This document shows, piece by piece, positions 9,586 to 20,891 of a stretch of DNA of 64,000 bases; position 1 is the stretch's first letter, and every line of letters starts with the position of its first letter. Origin of the DNA: Cycas panzhihuaensis. Taxonomy: Eukaryota > Cycadophyta. The stretch is taken from positions 243,791,741 to 243,855,740 of the forward strand of contig CM041465.1 in NCBI GenBank assembly GCA_023213395.1. Direction: 5' to 3'. A program made the translations under genes and the position numbers. The notes under the pieces are model-generated. The model saw nothing but the letters and a program-made list of their open reading frames with translations. It ran no database searches and was not told the origin of the DNA.

Positions 9586-11840
9586 TTGTTAGAAGATCCT
9601 ACATACTGCCTCCTTCCATCATCAGATTCTGATTCGATAATGGAAGAATATCCTTTAGATTGGGCATACCATGCCTTTACTTCTGGAGCTCATGAGTTTC
9701 CCACATCTTTCCTAGGGTCCACCCACGTGGGTGATGACCCTATCTACTATCTGGGTGATCAACAACACCTACTTGATGTATATCCCTCTAATCACAGAGT
9801 AGAGGGCCCATCTTCTCTTGAGATTCATCACCTAGGTGATGATTCTTACGAGGAGTACCTTGAGGGATCCACTTCATTTGAGGTCCCATCCACCTCTTAT
9901 GATCAGGTGGATACCCCTTCCATCGATGTGATTGAAGCCCTCAACAAGTGCTTTTGGGTCGCTTGCCTTCAACCACATCTTAAGTGGTTTGAAGACGCTT
10001 TGCATGGTGGGGAACCTTCCTCATCCACGTCTACCCTACTGCCTTCATCCACTTCTACTCCACCTATAACAAGTAACCCATTTGTCCCAATGCATCCATC
10101 CCATTCAATCTTTACATCTACTCTAGGGACACCTATTACGCTGTCTACTTCTCATCATGGTCCCAACTCTTCAGGGACCTCTCGCGGTATGTCTTTCTCC
10201 TAGCTTGGGATTAGTATACCTCTCCCTAGTCAAGCTAATATGCTGCCTCCTAACATAGTGCACATATTCCCTAGTAAGCCTAGAGGGCCTACTAATGGCT
10301 CTACTATTAGTCATGTGGGACCCATCTCCACATGCGCCCAAACCCAACCTAGTGGTCCTTCTCTTTGCGTATCCCCGGGCTATTCATTGCAACCTTGGGG
10401 GCATGGTAAAGGGAACCGCATTCCTGTTTATGGGGTGGATCCTTTACACCCATATGGGGTTGCACCACCTACGGGTAGCCCATATGGATAGAACTCAGTC
10501 CCTCACCCCTCGTTTCCACCGTCTTGCATAGCTCCTTACATCGCGCCTTCGTAAGGAAGCCCAACTTCCTTTCAAGGTTCTTATCCTCAATTCCCTTTTC
10601 AATAAGGGGAATTTCCTCAAGGAGGGATGGGACTTCCACCCCCATCTGCTCCTTATTTATTTCCTTCTTCATCTTCTTTTGATCCTATGATCCAGGTGAG
10701 GGCATGTCCCTTTATAGATTATAGATCAACACCCTTGTCTACCAAGGCACTAAGGACTAACTTACCACCTCATCCCCCTGAAGTTCCCAAGTTTGATGGA
10801 ACTTTATCGTAGGATCCAGTAAAGCATGTCCATAGTTTCTCTATGGTATGCATAGACTACTGGGCCTATGATCACATATTAATGAAACTATTTCCATGAT
10901 CTTTTTAAGGCGATGTCCTCAAATGGTTCTATCGCCTACCTGCTCATTCCAACAACTCATGGATAAGTTCATCAACTATTTTGATGTGGCTCATCCTTTT
11001 GAGAGTGGAATTAAATCTCTCCTCTCACTTAAACAAGGTCATGATGAGATGAATCGTGACTTTGTGCAGCGATTCCATGACCTCCTCCATTCCACCAAGG
11101 CTACTTTGCCCAAGGAATTGAAGAGGGATCTCTTCGTTAATGCACTACGCCCTGAAGTCTATGTGGAAGTCCTTAAGATGGGAGTAACCACATGTGATTC
11201 TGCCATTGTGAAGTGCTTAGTACTTGAAGCTATTGAGATCCAGGCTAGACTTAAGAAGCCCCTTAAGCCCTCACAGTGACGTGAGGAACATCCCCCAACC
11301 AAAGAAACTAAACCTCAACAATCCACTAGGTCTTCTTCCCACTCAACTAAAAAGACCCTAGACCCACTTATATCTGCCATACATTCATTTGAACGTATGA
11401 TGAAGGAACTCAAGCTTCAAGCCCCTTCATCACCCACATCTAACAAACCAATCCAACAAGCTTCCTAAGCTTCTCCTTCCAAGGGTGGCAACACCCAATC
11501 CTCTTAAGCAAGGAAATCTGATTCCTTGCTTGAGAAGAAGTGGTGCTTCATTCATGGAGAATGCTTCTATGACAATTTGCATTGTCAGGTTCAACATCCT
11601 AGGGATGCCTTGCAACATGACTCATCTCCTAAATGGGCCTCAAGGCCCAACCTTGACCAACTCATCCATAGAGATCTGTTCCCCAAGCATGGGGAGTGTG
11701 ATTGCAACTCTCAACCAAAAAACAACTGGAACTGGGAAAGATCTTTGAATCTGCGCCCTTCACATGGTAAAGAGAGGGGCACGTAGGGTTCATCTTCTTC
11801 CTTGCATTCCCTAGACCGTCGTACCCCTTCACCTTCGTGA
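9586..11840 (+). pseudogene. Gag of element A, broken
   Basis: The N-terminal third is Ser/Pro/Thr-rich and low in complexity (SSDSDS, SSTSTLLPSSTSTPP). A structural gag segment follows: PKFDGT near 10788, then 10896-11279 with FINYFDVAHPFESG, NRDFVQRFHDLLHSTKA and LKRDLFVNALRPEVYVEVL, the usual helical core of gypsy gag. A short Cys/His segment (KKWCFIHGECFYDNLHCQ, about 11535-11590) is probably the nucleocapsid zinc-binding region. Stops and shifts at about 10201, 10490, 10810 and 11278 break the frame. The H copy (58860-56680, minus) matches along its length, which supports one long gag. The true start codon is uncertain. Confidence 0.8.
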
Positions 11841-13545
11841 TCCCAGAATAAGAGGAAGAAGGTGATCTAGATTCTTGAGGCCACCCCTTTATATGCCTTG
11901 ACTCGGTCTCAAGTTGCTAAAGAGGCGACTGATGCCTCTTTGTCCATTCCACATCCTGATCCTCTTCTAGAAACCTCCCTTCTAGAAGTCCCTTTACTTC
12001 CCAAGTCCATTCCCATTCATTTAGGTTGCTATGACTTTAGGAGAGCCCTTCCTCAACCTACGGTAAAGGGGAAGTCCTTTTCTGTTGTTGATGAGCTTTG
12101 TACCATGGCCACTAGGATGTCCATTATGGATACCTTGAGAAGTTATCCTGAACAACGAACGCTCCTTTTAGAAGCTTTAGGATTGGGTGATGCACCTGTT
12201 CATGCTTTGAGTATTGTCCAAGGTCATGAGCCCATCATTTCCTTCGATCCTAAAGACCTTCCTCCTACTTATGAAAGGGAGCGCTAGTGGAACTTCCCTT
12301 TCACCATTACTATTGATACACCTTATTGTACTTTACGAAGGACCATTGTTAACAATAGTTCTTTTATTAATGCCATGCCCTTGTGTGTCATGTAAGAGCT
12401 TGGCATTTCTTCCTTAGAACATGTTCCATGGCAATGCCAAGGCTACAATGGTAGCAAGAAGACTCCCTTAGGATCTGTTTCAATCCCTCTCACTCTTGAG
12501 GAAAAGATTATCCTCACTGACATTATAGTCCTCGACATAGATGTTGACTACAATCTTCTTTTGGGTTGACCATGGCTCGATTAGATGAGGGCCATGTATT
12601 CAACCTACTGGAGGTAACTCAAGTTTGTTCATAATGGGCGAATGTGGGTTGTTTCCCACGAACTCCCACCTACTAAACAATCCTGTCAAACCAACCAAGC
12701 GAGCCATGGTCATGCGAAGGGGGACAAAGGACCTTCTACCCATGCCTCGACTTGTTCTATTGACATTCCTGATTCATCTCATCCTTAAGGAGATCCCGCA
12801 TCTTTTTTCTTGAGCCTTACCCATTTTACTCCTATTGGTATTGGAAGCTATGGGTACCTTGCTATATTTAGCGATGACGAGTCCCACGATAAGGACGAGG
12901 ACCTTCCTCATCCTGTTTCGTTCCTTCGCACTAGTAGGACACACTCTCCTTGATCTAGGTCCTGACCTAGAACCCCTCTTATTGGAGAGACCGATCATCC
13001 CTTTGTATCACATGTTATTACTCATATTAATCCACTGATCCTTGACTCTTCCTCTCCATCACCCCCCGTAGATGATGAATCTGAGGAACTTCCTTTTTCC
13101 CCTTACGAGGGGTCCCTTCCCAACTCTTTTTTAGAGTCTCTTAGGGATGTTGGGCAGCCTATCGACCACTATGGTCCCATTGCTCCCACATCTTCTCGCG
13201 CCTCATCTATTCAAAGTAAGATCATCCACAGGGTAGATTACTTTGAAGATGATGAGGCTCTACTTGAGCACTTAGTGGGCTCCGCCCAACCTTCCTTCTG
13301 GTCACCATAGACTTGGCCACCAGAAGGTCTTGGTGATTGGGTCCACTCTTGCTAACTCAATCCTATCTCCTATTCCGTCTCCTCTCATTGACCTTGCCCC
13401 CCTTCATTTCGAAGAGGGGAATGCTATGTATATGGGGGCAACCTAGGATATAGTCCTCACCCCAGGTAACGTCATTAAGGTAGGGGTAAAATGTTCTCCT
13501 GATGAGGTGAGGGAATACTCCCTTTCATTCTAGGAGTTTCAAGAT
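11841..13545 (+). pseudogene. Protease region and pol linker of element A, broken
   Basis: A conserved stretch (CYDFRRALPQPTVKGK, then FDPKDLPPTYER) leads to an aspartic-protease remnant near 12300-12395: TITIDT…RRTIVNNSSFINAMPL. In relatives this motif is D-x-G-S; here the Asp position reads Asn and Gly reads Ser, so it should be inactive. H also has Asn at the Asp position. Downstream come a flap-like LTLEEKIILTDIIVLD and a weakly conserved linker with several stops before RT begins. Protease assignment rests on position and the motif only. Confidence 0.65.
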
Positions 13546-14890
13546 ATTTTTACGTGGGACTCCTCTAACATGAAGGGAATCGACCCCTCCATTATCACCC
13601 ATAACCTTACCATCGTTCCTGGCACTCACCCCGTGCACCAGAAACAATGGCTACTTCATCCTAAACTCTTAGTCGTCGTCAAAATGGAGGTTAAGAAACT
13701 CTTATATGTAGGACTCATCACTTCTATTGACTACCCTAAATAGGTATCTAACGTCGTTCCCGTTGCTAAAAGGAATGAGACTATTCAGATATGCATTAAC
13801 TTCCATAACATCAACAACATATGTCCCAAGGATAATTTCCCACTCCCTTTTATCGATCAGATCATTGATCAAACCAACAGATTCGAAGTCATGCCCTTGA
13901 TAGATGGCTTCTCTGGTTATAATCAAATTCAAATATCTTTTGAAGACCATCATAAGACGGCCTACACCACCCCGTGGGGTACCTTCGCCTATAAGGCCAT
14001 GCCCTTCAGACTAAAAAATATAGGTGTCACTTATCAAAGGGTGATGCATTTTATCTTCCATGACCTTATCAACAATACGTTAGAGGTCTTTATGGACAAC
14101 ATGATGGGTCTCTCATGCGTTAGAGCCCATCACCCTTCAAACTTGCAGGCCATTTTCACACGATACCGCAAGTACCACGTAAGTCTTAATCCACTCAAAT
14201 GCGTGTTTGCCATCACTTCTAGTAAACTCCTTGGTTTCGCCATGTCAAAACAAGGAATTCAAATTGATCCTAATAAAGTCAAGGCAATCCTTGACATGCC
14301 ACCACCTAGAACTCAATGATAGATTAAGTCATTTCTGGGTAGGCTCAAATTCCTTAGGCATTTCTTAGCAAACTTCATCGTGAATGCCAAACCTCTTACT
14401 AACCTATTAAAGAAGGAAGCCCTGTTTGTTTAGTCGGCTAAGGCCCAATAAACTTACAAAGGACTTAAGGAAGCCCTTAATTCTACTCTGACGTTGGTAC
14501 CCCCTCGCTTTGATAGGCCCTTCATCCTATATACCTCAGCGACCGATGAGTCATTGGGTGCTATGCTGGCCCAGGAGGGTAATTTAGGAATTGAGAAAGC
14601 CATCTACTTCATTAGTCACACTCTCGTGGCTGCTAAACTTAGCTACTCTCCAGCCGAGAAGGAATGCCTCTCCTTAGTTCATGCAACTAAGAAGTTTAGG
14701 CACTACTTACTCAGAAACACTACCAAGATGATCGTTTAATATGATCCCTTGCATTATTTACTCACCCGTTCTAGCCTGATAGGTAGGGTTGGTCATTGGG
14801 CCGTCCTCCTTCAGGAATTTGATCTCCACATCATTAATAAGAAATCAAAGAAGGGGATGGTAATGGCAGAATAGATTACAGATGCCCCTG
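13546..14890 (+). pseudogene. Reverse transcriptase and RNase H of element A, broken
   Basis: RT motifs are in order: the N-terminal block up to VSNVVPVAKRNETIQICINF, then the palm start MPLIDGFSGYNQIQI (13891 on), TTPWGTFAYKAMPF, and the catalytic box. The box reads FMDNM near 14090 rather than FIDDM as in H, so one catalytic Asp is lost. LGFAMSKQGIQIDPNK and a connection segment follow. The gypsy RNase H (14494-14739) shows FILYTSATDESLGAML and YSPAEKECLSLVHATKKFRHYL. In-frame TAG codons replace Trp or Gln at several sites, for example 13741 and 14430. It is a member of Ty3/gypsy Tat pol. Confidence 0.85.
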
Positions 14891-16233
14891 TACCTAACTC
14901 ATTCAATACCCCCATTGACGACTCTCTTCCTGATGAGTCTATCTTGACTATTTAGGGTATTCCTTCCCATCCACTCATTGATAGTGAGTGGTATGGTGAC
15001 ATCATGTGGTACCTTACTCAACAGTAGTGTCACCCAGAAGCTAGTAACAAGGTTAGGCCACGTATTCAGACCATCGCTAGGTAATACTTCCTTATGGATG
15101 AAGTATTATACAAGAGATCCTTTAACAGGATCCTCCTTCATTGCATCACTCCTAACGAAGCAGACTAAATACTTCGTGAATGCTACCATGGCATTTGTGA
15201 GGGCCACTTTAGGGGCCAATCCATAGCCCAGAGGATCCTTCGTATGGGCTATTATTGGCCATCCCTCTTCAAGGATGCCCATGCCTATGCCTTGAGATGT
15301 TGGTGATGCCAAGAGCACGCCAACATATCCCACGTTCCTTCCAAGGCCCTTTACCCCATCATATCGCCATGGCCATTCTTCCAATGGGGCTTGGACCTCA
15401 TCAGGGCCATATCACCGCCCTCTTCATTGCAACACAAGTTCATCTTGACTGCTACAGAGTACTTTACTAAATAGGCAGAAGCCATTCCCTTGATCACTAC
15501 CCCTGGTAAGATGATAGCCACTTTCATCTACCAGCATATCATTTGTCACTTTAGAATTTTGGACGTCTTGATTATAGATAAAGGAACCCTTTTTTGCAAC
15601 AAGGAGATGGATGAACTTTGTGAGAAATTCAATATCTCTCACAAAACCTCTTCTCCTTATTACCCCCAAGCAAATGGTCAGGTTGAATCATTCAGCAAAA
15701 CTCTCATCAACATCCTAAAGAAAATTATTGCTCAATCTCAGAGAGATTGGCACCTCCAGCTCCCTTCTTCCTTATGGGCCTATCATACCTCTATCCATGC
15801 AGCTACGGGAATGACTCTATTCTCTCTAGTTTACAAAATCGAGGTGGTACTCCCATTGGAAGTGGAGATCCCCTCTCTACAAGTTTCTCTTCGAGGTCTT
15901 ATCGATGAGGAGTCTGTTTGTCAGGCTCATCCTCTAGATCTCAAGGCTTTGGATGAGAGATATTTAGTCACTTACCAGGCTAATCTCACGTCCAAAGCCT
16001 GCTTGCAAAGGACTTACAATAAATACCTTCATTCTCATCCTTTGTATCCTGGGGACCATGTCCTCAAGCTAGAATATCTCCACAACCGCTTGACTAAATT
16101 CATACTCAAATGGATCGATCCCTTTGTCATTCTTGAGAGTCTCGATAATGGTGCCTATGGGATTACCACCTTGGAGGGCCTTGAATTTGAGAAAGCTGTT
16201 AATGGAAAATTCCTTAAAAAATTCTATACATGA
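14891..16233 (+). pseudogene. Integrase of element A, N-terminus broken, core open
   Basis: The HHCC zinc-binding part is scattered over frames in 15110-15330. The catalytic core has an Asp region near 15390 (WGLDLI), IIDKGTLF near 15570 and YYPQANGQVESF near 15660, giving the D-D-E set. From 15490 to 16233 a single open frame of 247 residues runs through the core into the C-terminal domain, ending YLHNRLTKFILKWIDPFVILE and GKFLKKFYT. No chromodomain follows, as usual for Tat. The stop at 16231-16233 marks the end of pol; the same C-terminal ending is seen in H at 52198. Confidence 0.85.
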
Positions 16234-17141
16234 TTTCTTCATTGTCTTTTCCACACTCTAAAATGAGCCTAAACTACCATCCTAAGCTTGTTCCCATTCC
16301 TCCTAGCCATAGGCAGGATGACATCTTAGGGTAGCTCTCTCATTTCTTTTGGGTTCCTCCTACGAAACCCCTACTCCCATTTCCTTGGGAACTTTGTACT
16401 TCTATTTGGGCATCTCCCCCAAGTAGGATGATATGTTAGAGTGTCGTCACTTCTTCTCGATGGGTATTTCCTTTACATATTTCGCTATGCTCCCATGTGG
16501 ACATGCATGTTGTCCTATCTCCTGGCCTCGCATATACCTATCGCCGCTACTCATTATGATTGTGTGTGCCTTTACTAGGAATATGGCCCTGCATGAAAGG
16601 AAATGTGTATAATGCAAATAAATATCATATCACAAAAATCATATATCAATCAACTAAAAGTATCATTGACCATGCCCTCGTGCATCTATGCACCCTCATA
16701 TACATACATACATAAATATGTAAACATAAACACATATCATCCATCACATGTTATGATACACATCATCATACATCAAATAGGGTATCAATCACCCTGTCTA
16801 TATACATAAAAATAATCATCATGTGTCATATCATACAACTAGTATGGTACATCATTCGTGGGAAGCTAGAATCCTTGTAGGGAGGAGTACAATCATGTGA
16901 CTACAAATGGTGACTTCCTAGAGGTTTGTGCTTTCCCCCATCTAAAACAAAACTCCTACACTCTACTCTACTACTGCCCCACCCCTGGGGTGTCATCTCC
17001 TAGCCTGTGTGATCCCTCTCCTAGGGACCACATACCTCCTAGGCTCCTCTTGCGCCTCTGGGAGCTCTCTGTCTCACTCCCCTTATCCCGTGGCCTCCTA
17101 GGGGTCATCGTCATCATATGTATATATGTCTTACTCCACAA
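16234..17141. other. Convergent spacer between integrase and opposite-strand gene (A)
   Basis: Pol ends from the left and the minus-strand gene ends from the right. The spacer has an AT-rich, ATAT/ACAT-rich middle (16600-16850) that matches 51600-51840 in H. It may hold 3' ends of both transcripts. No coding domain is seen. Confidence 0.5.
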
Positions 17142-19454
17142 TCATCTCGAGGCCATCGCGTCCACTAGTCGATCATATTGGGCTTGGATACGATCTCGAT
17201 CTCTCTCTACTTCGCGAAGCCTCTCCTCCATCTCCCAAAGACACTCCTCCATCATTACCAGTAAGATGTGACTCTCTGTGTCCCCTCCGGCTCCTCCCTG
17301 AACTTCCAGTGCCTGTACCTGACTCTGTGGGGCATCCCTCTCAGCTTGGGTCATATCTAGCTCTGCTTGAAGGCATCCCACATGTGCCTTGTACTCCTGG
17401 GACTCTGCGATCTAAACATCCCTTGCCCTCACCAATGGGGTGAATGCTGTTGTGTGGGCACCTACCGATCTGGGCTTGTCCCCTACCTGGATGGGAGGTT
17501 GCCCTTCTGTATAAGCTTGGGGGAACACCTCCTAGACTACTACCTACACCAACCATTGAATCTCTGTTATACCTGCAAACCCAACATGTCACATGTTAGT
17601 ACGTGTCCATGCATATACTAAACTAAAATCAAACTGCATATGGGCATCTGGCTATCAATGGATGATAAGAGAAGGTTGTGTCTCACCTGGTGTGGCTACT
17701 GGCTCCTTGACTAAGGTGATGGCCTCTGCCCCAGGCACTCCACCAACTACTAGTACCTCCTCCTCCTCTGGTACCTCCTCAGTAATCGCCTTAGCCATTG
17801 GGGCACCTGTCACTCCCTCTGCTGGTGTGGCTGCCTCCCTAGACCTCTCTATGATCCATAACCTTTGAGCCCATGTCACTAGGCCCCTACTCCCCTCTGC
17901 AGCTCATGAAGGCCCTGCCTCTCCTCCTGCAGTCCCTGATGGACCTTCCTCTTCTGTAGCTCGTGATGGCCCAGCCCCATCACCTCCATCTTTACCATCA
18001 TCTCCTAGGGTAACTCCTGCTCCACCTGTCTCATCATCACTATCCCACCTCACTGCTCTATACGGGTCTGATATATAGTTAGTCATGGTGAGGAGGTCTA
18101 GTGATGTGGCCTCCACTGAGCGACAAACATGTTCCTAGTCCTCAATCCCCTTAAATCTGGTATGCCATCTATGAACCATTGGGGCCCACTCTGAGATGGG
18201 GTGTGGTCCCCCTGCTGGCACCACTTCTCCAAAGTGGTCAAAAAACCAACACTGTAGAAGGGTGCTATATGATAGGCCACCCTTCCCTGCCACCCGAATA
18301 GTGTATAGTTAAGCGATGAGGTTCGTCGCTATGAGGGTGGCCTAATCAAGCCTCTCTTTAGCCTCACACCTCTATATCGCATCCATCTAACCACCTGGTA
18401 TGTCCCTATAGTTCTATTTCTGGGATATCCAGAATATAATGTATAATGTGATCAATTTCCTCACACCAAGAATCCCTGACATAACCATACTCTAGAAAGG
18501 TATCCCTCTCCTCTCCCACCTATCCTATCCAGTGAAGAAAATTGTTGTCTCTCTATGTGTTGCCTCATTGCTAGGCAACACCCCTAGTGATGTTGGCCTC
18601 CCTGTCATTGGCACCCCTAGTATCCTCCAAATGTTACTCGGTGGTACTGAGCCATCTCCCACTTGGGGTAGGTGGAAGACATGCCTCTGTCTATCCTAAT
18701 GTGACATAATATCCACTAATAGCCTCTAGTCTGATGTGTACTAAGGCATCCTCGTGACCTTTAGTAGGCCACACCTCACCAAAATCTGCCTGTCCTCGCA
18801 GGACATCATCTCTATGAAGCTCAGCATAGCCATGCTGATGTTTTCATGGTTCTCCACTATGATCACCACCTGTAAAACACCATGAAACTAGTCAGATCCT
18901 GACTCATGCTCACCCCTCTATCCTGTGGACTGTCCCTCGGCCTCATTTGGTCAAGATTTAGAGGCCCTTGAGCCTCCTTCTTTATTTTTCATTAGGTCTA
19001 CATTCGCACTGCGCCAAACTTCATGGTACTACAGAGTTTGGCATGGGTTCCACGACAATCGTCACCCCCCTAGGGGGGGCTTCCTGGCCAAAAACATAAA
19101 ATTTTTTCCCAAAGTGGGCTATAGCCAGGCGCACTGGGACCAAGGCTATCTAATGCCCTAGTCCTGCCTCTCTCTGGGTCTAGTTTGGACTCTGGGAGAT
19201 CATTTCTCGCCCATATGGGGCCCAAAACTACACTAAAAAGTAATGAAAAGAAATAAATTTTAATTGATAAGATGGGTTTGGGTTTCAATAATCCACTCAC
19301 TAGATCTGGTCGTGTTGTCATCATCTCATCACCCTCATCTCAACAACTGTCTCCCAGTCTCGATCTAATGGTCAAATCTCCCTCTACATGCCTCTGAAGT
19401 TGGGTGGTGCTCTCCTGCATAAGGGAAGGACTCTGAATTCGTTCGTGAGCCCAT
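17142..19454 (-). pseudogene. Opposite-strand spliced gene: mobile-domain-like plus coiled coil (copy A)
   Basis: A possible first exon runs from ATG at 19454 to 19301 (MGSRTNSESFPYAGEHH) and ends at GTGAGT. Intron 1 ends in TTTTACAG at 18870. Exon 2 (18869-17687) starts VENHENISMAMLSFIEMM and includes HVFHLPQVGD…NIWRILGVP, like the FHLP-GE-x-TITLEDV…LLGLP block of the plant mobile domain. It ends in an acidic, Gly/Pro-rich linker (EEVPEEEEVLVV). Intron 2 (17686-17573, 114 nt) begins GTGAGACA and ends TTTGCAG. Exon 3 (17572-17142) encodes a charged coiled coil (EERLREVERDRDRIQAQYDRL). Phase is kept across intron 2. Exon 1 does not join exon 2 in phase, so it may be untranslated. Some TAG stops break the frame. 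Function unknown; the mobile-domain link is inferred. Confidence 0.65.
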
Positions 19455-19484
19455 GAAAATGAATCTTATTTTCATCAAGTTTTC

Positions 19485-19492
19485 CTTATATA
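19485..19492 (-). promoter_or_regulatory. TATA box for opposite-strand gene (A)
   Basis: On the minus strand GCCTATATAAGGAAAACTTG lies about 30 bp before the ATG at 19454. H has GCCTATATAAGGAAATTTGA at the equivalent place on its own opposite strand (48861-48868). Confidence 0.6.
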
Positions 19493-20032
19493 GGCAAGGG
19501 CCCTGATGGGTACTTTCTCTGTTTTTGCCTTTGAGATGGCCCTTGAGACCATCTCTTATCCCCGATCATCATTGCCTTCTGGCCCTATTTCCTATTGTGC
19601 TTCCATAGCCTCCATTTTTCTCATTCCTTTAGGTGCATTTATGGTGCCTCACGGATGCATTTTTGCCAGGGCCCTTCTGTCTTGTTTTACATTCCACTCC
19701 TGTGCATGCCTGAGTTTATACTCGTTTAGCTCATTTCACCATCCTAGACTCATTTTTGCAGCCCATTCCTACCCCTGAGGTCTCTAAAGGGAACAATCCC
19801 TCCATTCAGGATCTCTCTTTACTTTCTTAAGCAACCTTTAGCACCCTAGGGTGGCTTTCTTACCACCCACTCTCTGTCAATGGTCAGATAGCCTACTCCT
19901 GTCCTCGAGTAACCTCATTGCTAGGTCCTCCTACCCTTTGTGACCATTATTATTAGCCATACGAGACCCTTTTCTCAGTGACTTTGATTCCATTACATAT
20001 TTTCTCTACTGAGACACTTTCTTTTCTCACCC
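19493..20032. other. Divergent spacer between opposite-strand promoter and aRNH (A)
   Basis: This stretch separates the TATA box of the minus-strand gene from the plus-strand RNase H start. The H counterpart is 48319-48860. The short frame at 19506-19778 has no recognisable domain. It may carry control sequence for the opposite-strand gene. Confidence 0.4.
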
Positions 20033-20455
20033 ATGACTCTCTTCATCTTCACCAATGGGGGAAGTTGTGGTAATCATAGTCCCTCCATCACCACATAGAT
20101 TCTTCATGACCCCTCCAGACATGATTTCCTACATTTCAGAATCTTCCTCCCTGAGGCTACCAATAACAAAGCTGAGTACATAGTCGTTATCGAAGCCCTC
20201 ACTAATGCACTATGTTTTCACCACAGATCCATTGTTCTTCTTTGTGACTCCTAGGTGGTGGTGTCCCATCTCACCCAGGTCTACCAAGTGCAATACCCAT
20301 GCTTTAGAGCCTTCGCTTCGACTGCTAGGTCCCTATTAGCTTATTTTTAGTCTGTCAACATCTGGCATATCCTTCGGTCCCTCAATGATGAGGTGGACAG
20401 CCTCGTTTACCTCATCCTTAAGCGTCACCTTCCTCTTTCTGTCAATCGCCCTTGA
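20033..20455 (+). pseudogene. Archaeal-type RNase H of element A, three TAG stops
   Basis: It is the same 423-nt frame as at 90-512, with ATG and TGA at matching places and no net indel. It retains EATNNKAEY, LLCDS and the NDEVDSLV block. Three TAG codons interrupt it (after SITT, after CDS and after AYF). The first replaces Trp and the second Gln of the B copy. The first catalytic Asp (position 8) is Asn (FTNGGS), so even without stops it should be inactive. Confidence 0.8.
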
Positions 20456-20774
20456 GAGACTTACCCAGCTGCCCTGTTACCCAAGTCTCAGGCCATCTTA
20501 CTCCTCATTTTGTGATCCATTCATACCTCTGAAAGCTAGCTACTAATGAGGTTAAACTATAGAGACTATTAGGTTTTCTTGTTTACTCTTTCTCTTGATA
20601 TCATCATGCACCTTTCTTGCACTCTTACGATGGGAGCACCCCTCTCATCCTTCATAGCTTCCAATCGATTCTTGGGTGGCACATAGGTAGCCCTTATGTT
20701 GTCTCCATCCCTATCCTCGTATCCACACATTCTGCCATGATACTCACCGGCACTCTTGGCTCTTGTTGTGATCA

Positions 20775-20776
<2 letters not shown>

Positions 20777-20809
<33 letters not shown>
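20777..20809. repeat. (AT)n microsatellite
   Basis: About 16 uninterrupted AT units lie in the 3' noncoding region of A. H has a much shorter TATATATATATA at the same site near 47565, so the tract probably grew after insertion. Confidence 0.9.
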
Positions 20810-20812
<3 letters not shown>

Positions 20813-20881
20813 GTGCTACTGACAGTTTGTTACCAGCATTCACCATTGTACCATACTTCCGAGTGACAAGGCTCTACTGCC

Positions 20882-20891
20882 AAGGAGGTAG
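20882..20891 (+). other. Polypurine tract of element A
   Basis: AAGGAGGTAG directly precedes the 3' LTR start TGTTTCC. Confidence 0.75.

Noticed and set aside
15106-15384. Minus-strand 92-residue frame across the integrase of A
   Set aside because: Shadow of the plus-strand integrase zinc-binding region.
17593-17868. Plus-strand 91-residue frame at 17593-17868 and the minus-strand frame at 50334-50810
   Set aside because: Both are the reverse strand of the low-complexity Gly/Pro/Glu linker of the opposite-strand gene; their Ser/Pro/Thr-rich content is a by-product of that composition.
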